Source: Selenomonas ruminantium AC2024
Lineage (GTDB): Bacteria; Bacillota; Negativicutes; Selenomonadales; Selenomonadaceae
NCBI RefSeq assembly: GCF_000687995.1
Contig: NZ_JIAC01000001.1
Coordinates: 2,542,001 to 2,606,000, forward strand
Direction: 5' to 3'
Length of the DNA: 64,000 nucleotides
The translations under genes were made by a program, and so were the position numbers. The notes under the pieces were generated by a model. That model did not search any database, had not been told where the DNA came from, and saw only the letters and a program-made list of their open reading frames with translations. Of this stretch, positions 34,470-43,149 are shown piece after piece (position 1 is the stretch's first letter; every line of letters starts with the position of its first letter).

Positions 34470-36488
34470 TTACTTATCGTAATGGGTCACATTAAATTTG
34501 GGCTCTCTGCCGTTATCGGTTACCCCGCCAACGGGAACCGCTTCTTTTTCCTTTTCCTCTTCGGCCTCCAGCGCTTCATTCTGAGCCTGCTGTGCCAAAG
34601 TAGTCGGTGGAATCAGTGCCGGGTCACCGTCTTTCGGACCGTTGTTATCGTCCTTAGGCGGTTCCTTGGTCTCTTCCTCGGAGATTTTGCCCGTTTCGAG
34701 CAGTTCTTCGAGCTGCTTGGCCGTGAGCGTTTCACGCTCGATAAGAGCCTGAGCAATAAGTTCCAGCTTGTCGCGGTTTTCCGTAATAATCTGACGGCAT
34801 GCTTCATAAGCATCTTCCAGGTACTTGCGGACTTCCTTATCGATTTCGCTGGCCACTTCTTCGGAATAGTTGCGTTCCTGATGGAAGTCGCGGCCTAAGA
34901 ACACCTGATGGTTCTGGCTTTCGCCATATGCCACAGGGCCTAAGACATCGCTCATGCCGTACTGCATGACCATGCCGCGCACCATGCGGGTTGCCTGCTG
35001 AATATCCTGCGAAGCACCCGTGCTGATTTCCTTGAGCACGATTTCCTCTGCCACACGGCCGCCCATGGCAACCTTGAGCTTATCAAGCAGCTCGGACTTC
35101 GTGGCGTAGTTGCGGTCTTCCTTCGGCAACATCAGCGTATAACCGCCGGCACGGCCGCGGGGAATAATCGTAACCTTATGTACAGGGTCAGCATGCTTGA
35201 GCATCATGCCCACGAGGGTATGACCACCTTCGTGATAAGCCGTCAGACGCTTTTCCTCATCGTTCATGATGTGGGATTTGCGCTCTGGGCCGGCCATAAC
35301 GCGCTCAATGGCTTCTTCCAGTTCCTGCATGTAAATCTTTTTCTTATCCCGGCGGGCAGCCAAGAGAGCTGCTTCGTTCACGAGGTTGCTGAGGTCAGCA
35401 CCCGTAAAGCCCGGGGTACGGCGGGCCAGAATGTCGAGGTCTGCCCCTTCATCCACCGGCTTGCCGGAGGTATGTACTTTAAGGATAGCCAGACGGCCGC
35501 GCACATCGGGTTTATCCACCACAATCTGACGGTCGAAGCGGCCCGGACGCAAGAGCGCGGGGTCGAGGATATCCGGACGGTTGGTTGCCGCGATGATGAT
35601 GATGCCTTCGTTAGCAGCAAAACCATCCATCTCAACAAGCAACTGGTTCAGCGTCTGCTCGCGTTCATCATGGCCACCGCCTACACCAGCACCACGCTGA
35701 CGGCCCACTGCATCGATTTCATCGATGAATACGATACAGGGCGCATTCTTCTTGGCCTGGTCAAAGAGGTCACGCACACGAGAAGCACCGACACCGACGA
35801 ACATCTCCACAAAGTCCGAACCGGAAATGGAGAAGAACGGCACGCCAGCTTCACCGGCAACAGCACGGGCCAAGAGGGTCTTACCAGTACCCGGAGGGCC
35901 AAAGAGCAGCACGCCCTTCGGAATGCGGGCACCCAAGTCGTTGTACTTCTTGGGATGCTTCAGGAACTCAACTACTTCTTCCAGTTCCTGCTTGGCTTCA
36001 TCAGCACCAGCCACGTCTTTGAAGTTGACCTTAATCTTATCCGAGCCACTCATACGGGCACGGCTCTTGCCAAAGGACATCACCCGGCCGCCGCCGCCCT
36101 GGGTCTGCTGCATGATGAAGAACCATACACCGACGAGCAGGAGTATCGGCAGCAAGGACGAGAACATCGTGGACCACCAGGGTGGTTCCGGCGGATTTTC
36201 CGCATTGATCTCCACTCCCTTGGCCGAGAGTTTATCAAAGAGCTTCGGGTCGCGGTTCGGATTGTCCGGGGTAATCGTCGTAAACTCCGTACCATCGGTC
36301 AATGTACCGCGAATGGTGTTTTGAATGAGAACAACTTTAGCTACTTTGCCTTCATCCACTTGTTGCAGGAAGCTGGTGTACCCCACTTCCTGTTTAGTCG
36401 TGTTCCTTGTCGAAAAATAATCAATGATGGAGATAGCCACCAGGATAATCAACAAATAGAACCCTACGTTGCGTAGAAACTTATTCAA
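34470..36488 (-). CDS. ftsH: ATP-dependent zinc metalloprotease FtsH
   Basis: Membrane-bound AAA+ protease that degrades membrane and short-lived cytosolic proteins. The 672 residues have two N-terminal membrane helices ([15 protein letters not shown] and [20 protein letters not shown]) around an extracytoplasmic domain. The AAA module includes [26 protein letters not shown] and the SRH region, followed by the zinc site HEGGH. The tail is long and Pro/Glu/Asp-rich. The start is probably TTG at 36488 with GGAGGG 7 bases upstream. It follows the tilS-hprT gene in the standard Firmicute order. Confidence 0.96.
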   Translation of the reverse strand: MNKFLRNVGFYLLIILVAISIIDYFSTRNTTKQEVGYTSFLQQVDEGKVAKVVLIQNTIRGTLTDGTEFTTITPDNPNRDPKLFDKLSAKGVEINAENPPEPPWWSTMFSSLLPILLLVGVWFFIMQQTQGGGGRVMSFGKSRARMSGSDKIKVNFKDVAGADEAKQELEEVVEFLKHPKKYNDLGARIPKGVLLFGPPGTGKTLLARAVAGEAGVPFFSISGSDFVEMFVGVGASRVRDLFDQAKKNAPCIVFIDEIDAVGRQRGAGVGGGHDEREQTLNQLLVEMDGFAANEGIIIIAATNRPDILDPALLRPGRFDRQIVVDKPDVRGRLAILKVHTSGKPVDEGADLDILARRTPGFTGADLSNLVNEAALLAARRDKKKIYMQELEEAIERVMAGPERKSHIMNDEEKRLTAYHEGGHTLVGMMLKHADPVHKVTIIPRGRAGGYTLMLPKEDRNYATKSELLDKLKVAMGGRVAEEIVLKEISTGASQDIQQATRMVRGMVMQYGMSDVLGPVAYGESQNHQVFLGRDFHQERNYSEEVASEIDKEVRKYLEDAYEACRQIITENRDKLELIAQALIERETLTAKQLEELLETGKISEEETKEPPKDDNNGPKDGDPALIPPTTLAQQAQNEALEAEEEKEKEAVPVGGVTDNGREPKFNVTHYDK

Positions 36489-36530
36489 TCCATTGCCCTC
36501 CTTCCGAGAGACCTCAGCCCCTCAGGATTT

Positions 36531-38501
36531 TTAGTTGTCGGCGTAAATCTCAGGTTTCAGCACGCCGATATACGGCAGGTTACGATAAACCTCGGCATAG
36601 TCAAGGCCATAGCCCACCAGGAATTCGTCCGGTACTTCAAAGCCGCAGTAGTCGATAGGTACTTCCACCATACGGCGGGACGGCTTGGAGAGCAGCGAGC
36701 AAAGTTTTACGGACTTCGGCTTGCGCTCCTTGAAGTACTTGTTCAGATAATTCATCGTAGTACCGGAATCTATTATATCTTCGATAACGATGAGGTGTTT
36801 TCCTTCAATGTCGTAGTCCAAATCTTTAAGAATCTTTACAGAACCCGTCGTAGACGTACCATTGCCATAGCTCGACGCAATCATGAAGTCAAAGCGCACA
36901 GGCAGTTCCAGACGGCGAACCAAGTCCGTGTAGAACATTACGGCGCCCTTCAAAATGGCTACACAGTAAATTTCTTCCTGAGCATCCTTATAGTCTTCCG
37001 TAATCTGCTTTGCCATTTCGGCGATACGGTTCTGAATCTGTTCCTCCGAAAAAACAACTTTCTCGATATCTTCGTGTAACATGCTTAATTTCCTCTCTTC
37101 TCTATACCTGAGATACAAAATTCTATGATAATCCGCAGCGCCCTGCAAGCAATTTGCACTGCGCCTGCGGCCAATCATCCAGATTACCTCACTGCCCGCT
37201 GCAAGCAGGGGCAGTGTATCCCGCTGTTCATGCGGAATCTTATCGTCAATCATGATTTTCTTGAGCTTCTTGCGCCCGCCGGGAAGGTTCATAAAATCGC
37301 CCGGCTGACGCTTTCGCAGAACCAACGGCCCTGTGAAATGTTCCGGATGCAGATAAAGCTCCTCGGGGCTGGTCTTTGCCCCCTGGTATTCTGTCCTATC
37401 CTGCCACTGCGCAATCAGCTGAAAATCCCCCCAGCAGGTTACGCCGGGAATATTGACGGTCACCTCTGACATGTCAAGATTTGACTTGTCAATTTGACCG
37501 TCAGATTTTGACTTGTCAATGGTCAAATAGCCATAGGCCACATGCGCCAGATAATGGTGAGTGAGTTCCTGCTGGCTGCTGGTTCTGCCGGTCAAAAGTA
37601 GCTGGCGCAAAAGCTCCGTCTGGGCAAAACTCAGGTCAAGGCTGCTGCCCGTAACCCTCTCCCAAAGTTTGCGGATAAGGCCCCGCTGCAGCGCCGGGTG
37701 AAGTTTAGCCACCGTTTCCTGAACAAGTGCTCCATCCTCCTGCCGCATATAGGCTTCATCCTCACAAAAGCGCGCAATCTCCCCTTGCAGGAAGTCGCTT
37801 TCTTCAGCAGCAACCTCAGCGAGCTGGCAGAGCGCCCGCCGGATTTCGGGATTGTATTCCCGTTGCAGCTGGGGCAAAAGCTCCAGCCGCAGACAGTTGC
37901 GGGTGCAGTCCGCCTCAAAGTTGGTCGCATCTTCCCGATAGGGAATCTGCTCCTGCTGGCAATAAGCCAACAGCTCCGCCTTGGTGACCTTGAGCAATGG
38001 CCGCACAAGATGGCCGTCCTCTCCGCTTTGGGGGCGCATTGCCGCAAGGCCGCTTACTCCGGTTCCCCGCAGGATGCGCATCAGCACCGTTTCCGCTTGG
38101 TCGTCGGCATGATGGGCCGTGACGATATAGTCAAAGCCCTGCTCCTGACGCACCCGCTCCAAAAAATCATAGCGCAGGCTGCGGGCTGCCTGTTCGAGCG
38201 TATGCGAACCTGCTGCCGCAAGCTCAGGCACATGACCATGCTCCACAAAGCAGGGAATCTGCCGCTCCCGACAAAAATCTTCCACAAAGCGGGCATCGGC
38301 CAAAGAATCCTCGCCACGAATGCCATGCTCGTAATGAGCCGCAGCAAGCTGCCACGCATTCTGCGTGGCGAGCTTACTAAGCATAGCGAGCAGCGCCATG
38401 GAATCAGCTCCACCGGAACAGGCTATGAGAACCTTGGCCCTTTTGGGCAGTAACGAACAAAAGCACCCTTTGCAGAGTGCTTCCAGTTTATGCCAGACCA
38501 T
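36531..38501 (-). CDS. tilS-hprT: Fused tRNA(Ile) lysidine synthetase / hypoxanthine phosphoribosyltransferase
   Basis: A single 656-residue frame. Residues 1-470 are TilS, which converts the C34 of tRNA-Ile(CAU) to lysidine: PP-loop ACSGGADSMALLA near 29, AAHYEHGIRGEDS, and a C-terminal domain with LRKRQPGDFMNLPGGRKKLKK. Residues 474-656 are HprT, which salvages hypoxanthine and guanine: VVFSEEQIQNRIAEMAKQI, EEIYCVAILKGAVMF, and the PRPP loop VIEDIIDSGTTMNYL. Bifunctional TilS/HprT proteins are known in some Firmicutes. Inside the frame, AGAGGA lies before an ATG at 37082 (residue 474), so HprT may also be made alone. The start overlaps the TGA of the S1 gene. A linker in TilS carries a short repeat. 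Confidence 0.92.
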   Translation of the reverse strand: MVWHKLEALCKGCFCSLLPKRAKVLIACSGGADSMALLAMLSKLATQNAWQLAAAHYEHGIRGEDSLADARFVEDFCRERQIPCFVEHGHVPELAAAGSHTLEQAARSLRYDFLERVRQEQGFDYIVTAHHADDQAETVLMRILRGTGVSGLAAMRPQSGEDGHLVRPLLKVTKAELLAYCQQEQIPYREDATNFEADCTRNCLRLELLPQLQREYNPEIRRALCQLAEVAAEESDFLQGEIARFCEDEAYMRQEDGALVQETVAKLHPALQRGLIRKLWERVTGSSLDLSFAQTELLRQLLLTGRTSSQQELTHHYLAHVAYGYLTIDKSKSDGQIDKSNLDMSEVTVNIPGVTCWGDFQLIAQWQDRTEYQGAKTSPEELYLHPEHFTGPLVLRKRQPGDFMNLPGGRKKLKKIMIDDKIPHEQRDTLPLLAAGSEVIWMIGRRRSANCLQGAADYHRILYLRYREERKLSMLHEDIEKVVFSEEQIQNRIAEMAKQITEDYKDAQEEIYCVAILKGAVMFYTDLVRRLELPVRFDFMIASSYGNGTSTTGSVKILKDLDYDIEGKHLIVIEDIIDSGTTMNYLNKYFKERKPKSVKLCSLLSKPSRRMVEVPIDYCGFEVPDEFLVGYGLDYAEVYRNLPYIGVLKPEIYADN

Positions 38502-38965
38502 CAGTCACGACGGGAGCCACGCCCGCCACGCTTGGAATCAGTCTTGCGGCGCAAGTCCGTCAGGCGCTCATCGCTGTCCTTGAGGAACTTGGAAAGTTTA
38601 TCCTCAAAGGAAGCCGAAGTAGCACTGTAACGATTCGGTTTTCTAAAGTCACGGCCCCCGAAATTATTTCTGGGTGCACGGAAGGAAGAACGCTCACGAG
38701 CTGGGGCTTCGGTGCTTTCCTCGGCCTTTTTCTCCTGCAGCTGCTTGATGGACAGGCCAATCTTGCCTTTCTCATCAATGGCTACTACCTTTACCTTAAC
38801 CTTGTCTTTCTCTGCCAGGAAATCATGAACATCCTTTACATACTCATCTGCTACTTCCGAAATATGTACAAGTCCTGTTTTCCCCTCTGGCAATTCAATA
38901 AATGCTCCAAAATTTGTGATGCCCGATACGACACCATCCAGCACGCTGCCAACTTCAATGGACAA
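38501..38965 (-). CDS. S1-domain RNA-binding protein (YabR-like)
   Basis: The 154 residues start with one S1 OB fold (VGSVLDGVVSGITNFGAFIELPEGKTGLVHISEVADEYVKDVHDFL, then KVKVKVVAIDEKGKIGLSIKQL). An unstructured tail rich in Arg, Ser and Gly follows, ending RGGRGSRRD, which probably adds RNA affinity. The start is TTG at 38965 with GGAGGA upstream. Its stop overlaps the tilS start (TGATG). The FtsB/DivIC-S1-tilS-hprT-ftsH order is the usual Firmicute division/translation cluster. Confidence 0.88.
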   Translation of the reverse strand: MSIEVGSVLDGVVSGITNFGAFIELPEGKTGLVHISEVADEYVKDVHDFLAEKDKVKVKVVAIDEKGKIGLSIKQLQEKKAEESTEAPARERSSFRAPRNNFGGRDFRKPNRYSATSASFEDKLSKFLKDSDERLTDLRRKTDSKRGGRGSRRD

Positions 38966-39056
38966 ATTAATTCTTCCTCCTTAGAGTATTTGAGAATACA
39001 AAATTTATTATACCCTTGACAACTCGCGGGTGTCAAGGCGTACAACGCTTAAAAGC

Positions 39057-39347
39057 TTATTTGTGACCGGTGCTGTAGGGGAGTTCCCCGGCTCTGGTCA
39101 TGCCCAGTTCTTCGCGGGCGATTTTTTCGATATAGCCCAGTTCATTGAGCTGGCGGGCTTCCTCTTTGAGGGCGGTATTTTCCTTCTCCGCCGCTTCCAG
39201 TCTTGCCTTGGCCGACGCATACTCATCCGCGGCCTGACTGAGATACACCTGCTGGGAAATCAAAATCGAAGCAAAGTAGACAATAATGGCAAGCATAATC
39301 AACGCGAACCAATTTATCTCGCGCCTTTCCCGTCTTGCTTTCATCAT
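39057..39347 (-). CDS. FtsB/DivIC-type septum formation initiator
   Basis: Cell-division protein. The 96 residues have a basic N-terminus (KARRERREI), one membrane helix (WFALIMLAIIVYFASILI), a coiled coil (AADEYASAKARLEAAEKENTALKEEARQLNEL) and the conserved YIEKIAREELGMTRAGELPY. The Shine-Dalgarno GGAGGG sits just before two adjacent ATG codons (39347 and 39344), and either could be used. It is 91 bases upstream of the S1 gene on the same strand. Confidence 0.88.
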   Translation of the reverse strand: MMKARRERREINWFALIMLAIIVYFASILISQQVYLSQAADEYASAKARLEAAEKENTALKEEARQLNELGYIEKIAREELGMTRAGELPYSTGHK

Positions 39348-39417
39348 TATCCCTCCTTGCAAAGATTTCTCAATCTATTCTATAATAACCGCAAATTTTT
39401 CCCATGGCAAGGAAAAA

Positions 39418-39888
39418 CTATGTTTCCGACCACTGAAAATAATTCGTGGTGGCAATCCGGCGAAAATAGGCCTGACAGTTAGGACAATGAAAATGGTCTT
39501 TGACATTTTCCATATCGGGCCGGCCATTGACCAAAGTCACAGCCCGGCCTTCCACATAATCCATCAGCTCACCACAGCGTGGGCAGACGCATTTGTTATT
39601 TTCATCCCGCTTGAGCTCCGTAGGTTTGAGCTCGCCTGTAGGAATCCATTTATCCCGGTTCTTAGGGCCAGCATCCTTGGGTAAATCATGCTCATCATAA
39701 AAGCCGGAACCTAAAAGTTCCTGAAAGTACACGCCACAATGGTCACACTCGTGTTTGGGCAAAATGGAGGCCATGTCCGCACGGCCGCCGACAATCTGTA
39801 CCGCCGTTCCATCCACGAAACGCAATGGACGGCCGCATTTTGGGCATATATAATTATTGGTTTCATTTTTCTGCAGCTGATATACCGC
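39418..39888 (-). CDS. Protein with duplicated zinc-ribbon module
   Basis: Function not recognised. The 156 residues are a tandem duplication. Each half has a CPxCG knuckle, a VxGxAVxxVxGRxDM stretch and a second CxxC (first: YICPKCGRPLRF... GGRADM... CDHCGVYF; second: CVCPRCGELMDY... NGRPDM... CPNCQAYF). Each half therefore offers four cysteines for one Zn. No membrane helix. A weak GGTGAT lies before the ATG. It is a lone gene between the glycosyltransferase and FtsB/DivIC genes. Confidence 0.72.
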   Translation of the reverse strand, partial: AVYQLQKNETNNYICPKCGRPLRFVDGTAVQIVGGRADMASILPKHECDHCGVYFQELLGSGFYDEHDLPKDAGPKNRDKWIPTGELKPTELKRDENNKCVCPRCGELMDYVEGRAVTLVNGRPDMENVKDHFHCPNCQAYFRRIATTNYFQWSET

Positions 39889-39943
39889 CATATTATCACC
39901 AATCTTCCCCATAAATTGCCTATTTGCGGAACCCGCATCTATA

Positions 39944-41083
39944 TTATTCCCTATGGCCTGCCCAAAAACCTGCTGACCGCAAAATTATTTTCACAATTTC
40001 CTGGCTGGCTAGTGGCTTGGCACTTTGCAGCGCCTGCTCATGCATCTTTTCCAGACAGCCGCCGTGGAAAATTTCTTCCACCGCGCCTGCCAGCTTCTCA
40101 CCGGGATGGAGCCAAACTGCCGCACCGTGTTTGGTGGCATAGACAGCGTTCTCCGTCTCGGGCCCGGGGATGGGGTCGTGGAGAAGCATGGGTGTGCCTA
40201 AGGCAAAGGCCTCGCTGATGGTCAGAGCACCTGGCTTAGTGATCAGTAGATCCGCCGCCCCCATCAACTTGCGCACTTCTTCGGTATAGCCCCAGACCCG
40301 GATGGTATGATGGGAACCTTCGGCAAAATCTTCCGCCTGCTGCTGCAGCTGGCTGTTGCGTCCGGCAATCACCAGCAGGGTCAGCGGCTGTTCGATTTTT
40401 TCGAGTTCCTGCAGAGTGCGCTCAATGCCGCCTAGTCCCAGGCCGCCTCCCATCAGCAGGATGACCTTCCGCTCCTGGCCAAAGCCCAATTCCCTGCGCA
40501 GTTCAGCTTTGTTCGGCAGGTTCAGCACTTCGCTGCTGATTGGAATGCCGGTGACATGAAGATTTTCTGCCGCAAAGCCCTGCTCCGTCATGGCCTGCCG
40601 CATGGCTTCCGTCGCCATGAAATAATTTTCCACGCCGCTGCAGAGCCACATCTGATGCAGAGAATAATCTGTCATCACCACCGACAACGGCAGATTGCTT
40701 TGGTGCTTCTCCTTCCAGAGAGACACCGTTCCGGCGGGAAAGGGATGCGTGCAGATGATGCCATCGGGCTGCAGTTCATGCTGCAGTCGTTCAAACACCG
40801 GCAGCATGAAATAGGCAAACATATTCTTGCCGCAGCTGCCCCCTGTCTCGCTGGAGGACAATTTATAAAAGACATCATAGAGATTGGGCACGAAGTTCAG
40901 CATTTCCAGATAGATTTTCTTCGTGAGCCAATGCCAGAAGGATGTGCTGCGGGCCATAAAGTCCACCGTGACGATTTCCGTTTCCGGCTGCTGGCGTTTG
41001 AGCTCCTGCGCCACCGCCTCAGCGGCTTTGATATGGCCGGAACCGATGGATGCCGTCAGTATTAAGATTTTCTTCGCAGCCAT
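39944..41083 (-). CDS. Glycosyltransferase, MurG/MGDG-synthase type (GT28)
   Basis: Probable diacylglycerol or lipid glucosyl/galactosyltransferase. The 379 residues have the N-terminal lobe KILILTASIGSGHIKAAEAVAQEL, where GSGHxxAA is the family loop. A lipid-binding segment, CTHPFPAGTVSLWKEKH, leads to VVMTDYSLHQMWLCSGVENYFMAT. The C-terminal nucleotide-sugar part has GGGLGLGGIERTL, then VWGYTEEVRKLMGAADLLITKPGALTISEAFALGTPMLLHDPIPGPE. The DAG-glycosyltransferase subgroup fits better than MurG because of the SGHIKAA start. The acceptor is inferred. Confidence 0.85.
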   Translation of the reverse strand: MAAKKILILTASIGSGHIKAAEAVAQELKRQQPETEIVTVDFMARSTSFWHWLTKKIYLEMLNFVPNLYDVFYKLSSSETGGSCGKNMFAYFMLPVFERLQHELQPDGIICTHPFPAGTVSLWKEKHQSNLPLSVVMTDYSLHQMWLCSGVENYFMATEAMRQAMTEQGFAAENLHVTGIPISSEVLNLPNKAELRRELGFGQERKVILLMGGGLGLGGIERTLQELEKIEQPLTLLVIAGRNSQLQQQAEDFAEGSHHTIRVWGYTEEVRKLMGAADLLITKPGALTISEAFALGTPMLLHDPIPGPETENAVYATKHGAAVWLHPGEKLAGAVEEIFHGGCLEKMHEQALQSAKPLASQEIVKIILRSAGFWAGHRE

Positions 41084-41135
41084 CCGCGCCGCCTCCTTGT
41101 CCGTAAGATTTCACACCTGCCTATTGTAACACAAA

Positions 41136-41882
41136 TCAAGCAGTGAGGCCACCATCCACAGTCAAAATCGTACCGGTGATGAATGCAGCCTCCGGTGATG
41201 CCAAAAATTTAATGGCCGCCGCCGCTTCCTCTGCCGTGCCGATACGCCCCAGCGGATAAACGGAAGCCATTTCCCGCAGGGCATCTTCCCTGTTTGGCGA
41301 TGCCTGCAGCTGCGCTTCTGTCAAAGGTGTCAGAATATCGCCCGGGGCTATGGCATTGACCCGCACCCCGAAGCCAGCCAGTTCCAAAGCCAAGGCCTTC
41401 GTGAACATCACCACAGCCCCCTTGCTGGCACAGTAGAGGCTGCAGTAGTAATTGCCATGAACACCGGCATCGGAAGCCACGTTGACCAGATTGCCCCGCG
41501 ACTCTTTGAGATAGGGAACCGCGGCCTGACTGAGATAGTACGTGCCCTTGACGTTGATGTCGAGCACTGTGGCAATCTCTTCCTCCGTCATATCTTCAAG
41601 GGCCCCTTCCACATAAATGCCTGCGGAATTCACGAGCACATCAAGGCCTGCCCATTTTTCGATAACCTGCTGCAGGGCCTGCCTACAGTCGGCCAGACGG
41701 CTGACATCCCCCTGGACAAAGATGGCTCTGTCGCCTGCCTCCAGTTCCTGCAACGCAGTCTTGCCCCGCTGCTCAGACCTGCCCATTAAGGCCACCTTGG
41801 CTCCTGCCTGCAAAAATAATTTAGCGGCGGCCAGGCCAATGCCGGAAGTGCCGCCGGAAATCAGAATTCGTTTGTCTCGCAT
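41136..41882 (-). CDS. Short-chain dehydrogenase/reductase
   Basis: NAD(P)-dependent oxidoreductase. The 248 residues show the Rossmann motif ISGGTSGIGLAAAKLF, NSAGIYVEG, the catalytic YCASKGAVVMF (Tyr-x-x-x-Lys) and APGDILTP. It resembles FabG but sits alone, so the substrate cannot be named. Its ribosome site GAGGTGG comes from the edge of repeat B3, which abuts the start. Confidence 0.85.
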   Translation of the reverse strand: MRDKRILISGGTSGIGLAAAKLFLQAGAKVALMGRSEQRGKTALQELEAGDRAIFVQGDVSRLADCRQALQQVIEKWAGLDVLVNSAGIYVEGALEDMTEEEIATVLDINVKGTYYLSQAAVPYLKESRGNLVNVASDAGVHGNYYCSLYCASKGAVVMFTKALALELAGFGVRVNAIAPGDILTPLTEAQLQASPNREDALREMASVYPLGRIGTAEEAAAAIKFLASPEAAFITGTILTVDGGLTA

Positions 41883-41889
41883 TTATTAC

Positions 41890-41973
41890 ACCACCTCATC
41901 CGGACGCTTCGCGCCCACTGTCCGGGGAGTCCACCGGACTCCCGCGGCTACGCCGCCCCCACACGGGGAAGGC
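41890..41973. repeat. Degenerate dispersed repeat B3
   Basis: CACCTCATCCGGACGCTTCGCG..., then GTCCGGGGAGT...ACTCCCGC, GCGGC-TAC-GCCGC and CACGGGGAAGG. It shares the ends and the mini-hairpin idea of B1 (21575) but is rearranged. Confidence 0.65.
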
Positions 41974-41984
41974 ATACACAAAAA

Positions 41985-42004
41985 CCGTGCCCCGAAGAGC
42001 ACGG
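41985..42004 (-). terminator. Terminator after the HU gene
   Basis: CCGTGC (41985-41990) pairs with GCACGG (41999-42004), with A and T runs on the two sides. Confidence 0.85.
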
Positions 42005-42022
42005 TTTTTCTTATGATTTTAA

Positions 42023-42298
42023 TCAGCCGTTGACTGCATCCTTCAATGCCTTGCCAGCTTTGAAAACCGGATTCTTTGCTGCCGGAATTTCAATTTCTTT
42101 GCCCGTCTGGGGGTTACGGCCTTTGCGGGCAGCGCGTTCTTTCACTTCGAAAGTACCGAAGCCGATGAGCTGCACACGGTCGCCCTCAATCAGAGCCTGC
42201 TGTACGCTTTCGAAGAAAGCACCCAGAGCTTTTTCAGCATCCTTTTTCGTCAGACCGGATTTTTCTGCAATATTAGCTACCAATTCAGTTTTGTTCAT
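42023..42298 (-). CDS. hup: HU-family DNA-binding protein
   Basis: Nucleoid protein that bends DNA. The 91 residues match HU along their length: [24 protein letters not shown], then [31 protein letters not shown], then [21 protein letters not shown] lies 8 bases before the ATG at 42298. It is single, with its own terminator. Confidence 0.96.
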   Translation of the reverse strand: MNKTELVANIAEKSGLTKKDAEKALGAFFESVQQALIEGDRVQLIGFGTFEVKERAARKGRNPQTGKEIEIPAAKNPVFKAGKALKDAVNG

Positions 42299-42414
42299 GA
42301 TCGTAGCCTCCTTAAAGAAGATTATTACTGCTGACGGCCAGCCGCCAGCCCCGCGGTTCAATCCGCTATAAGAGAATTTAACAGAAACCTCCGGAAAAAT
42401 CAAGGGTTTTCGCT

Positions 42415-42432
42415 AAAAAAGCCTTGTAAGGC
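42415..42432 (-). terminator. Terminator after the YabN-type methylase gene
   Basis: GCCTTGTAAGGC (42421-42432) is a short stem. On the minus strand it is followed by TTTTTT (42415-42420). Confidence 0.75.
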
Positions 42433-42449
42433 CACATTTTTCGCCTGTT

Positions 42450-43136
42450 TCAGGCCTTTTTTGCAGAAAGCGGGCGGATGTAAAGGCTGGTCAGGTGGTC
42501 CAAATCCGGCTGGCGGTCCAGCTCGAAAAGCGGAATCTGGCGGATGCTTTCGTCCTCCATAGCCAGGTTGTGAATATAGGTAATCTCGTATTCATCGGGA
42601 TAGAGGTCCATCAGCATCAGTTTGGCATCGCTGGCAATGGGCTGGCTGTAGACCTGTGTGATAATCAGCGACTGCGCCGGTGTTTCTTTCAGCGTCTCAA
42701 TGTCCAAAGCATCCAAAATAGTAAGGCCCTCCACCGGGTCAATGCCCAAACGGGTGTACATGACCTCCACAAAGCTCATGCCAGGGCGGATGTCCACTTC
42801 CACATCCGTCTCCTTGCCCATGTCGCGGAGCAGTACTACAGTGCGTTCTGCCACCAATGGACTGCCCGGCACCACATAGACAAGCTCCCCCCATTCTCTG
42901 ACTTTTTGCAGCAGGTCAGCGGCAATGCTGCGGTACAGCGCTTCAAAATCCGCCGCTTCCTCGTAAAAGCCATCATAGGTGCTGTAGGTTATCCCCGCTT
43001 CATCCAGCGCTGCCACTGTGGGATGGATTTTCGTGCGCAAAATAAGATGCTCAGCCTGCTGCATCAGGTCCCAGCTCTCCCGGGTGATGAGTCCGGCGTG
43101 ACCTGGGCCCAATCCCACTACAATTATCTTTGCCAT
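42450..43136 (-). CDS. YabN-like tetrapyrrole methylase domain protein, MazG half absent
   Basis: The 228 residues match the SAM-dependent tetrapyrrole-methylase fold that forms the N-terminal half of YabN. They show KIIVVGLGPGHAGLITRESWDLM, VVPGSPLVAERTVVLL and RPGMSFVEVMYTRLGIDP, and end SLYIRPLSAKKA. In most Firmicutes a MazG nucleotide pyrophosphohydrolase domain follows in the same protein. Here the frame stops and a terminator follows, so that half is missing. It lies 13 bases after mfd, the usual neighbour of yabN, so the gene order is conserved. Activity unknown. Confidence 0.8.
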   Translation of the reverse strand: MAKIIVVGLGPGHAGLITRESWDLMQQAEHLILRTKIHPTVAALDEAGITYSTYDGFYEEAADFEALYRSIAADLLQKVREWGELVYVVPGSPLVAERTVVLLRDMGKETDVEVDIRPGMSFVEVMYTRLGIDPVEGLTILDALDIETLKETPAQSLIITQVYSQPIASDAKLMLMDLYPDEYEITYIHNLAMEDESIRQIPLFELDRQPDLDHLTSLYIRPLSAKKA

Positions 43137-43149
43137 ATTAGTATCTTCC

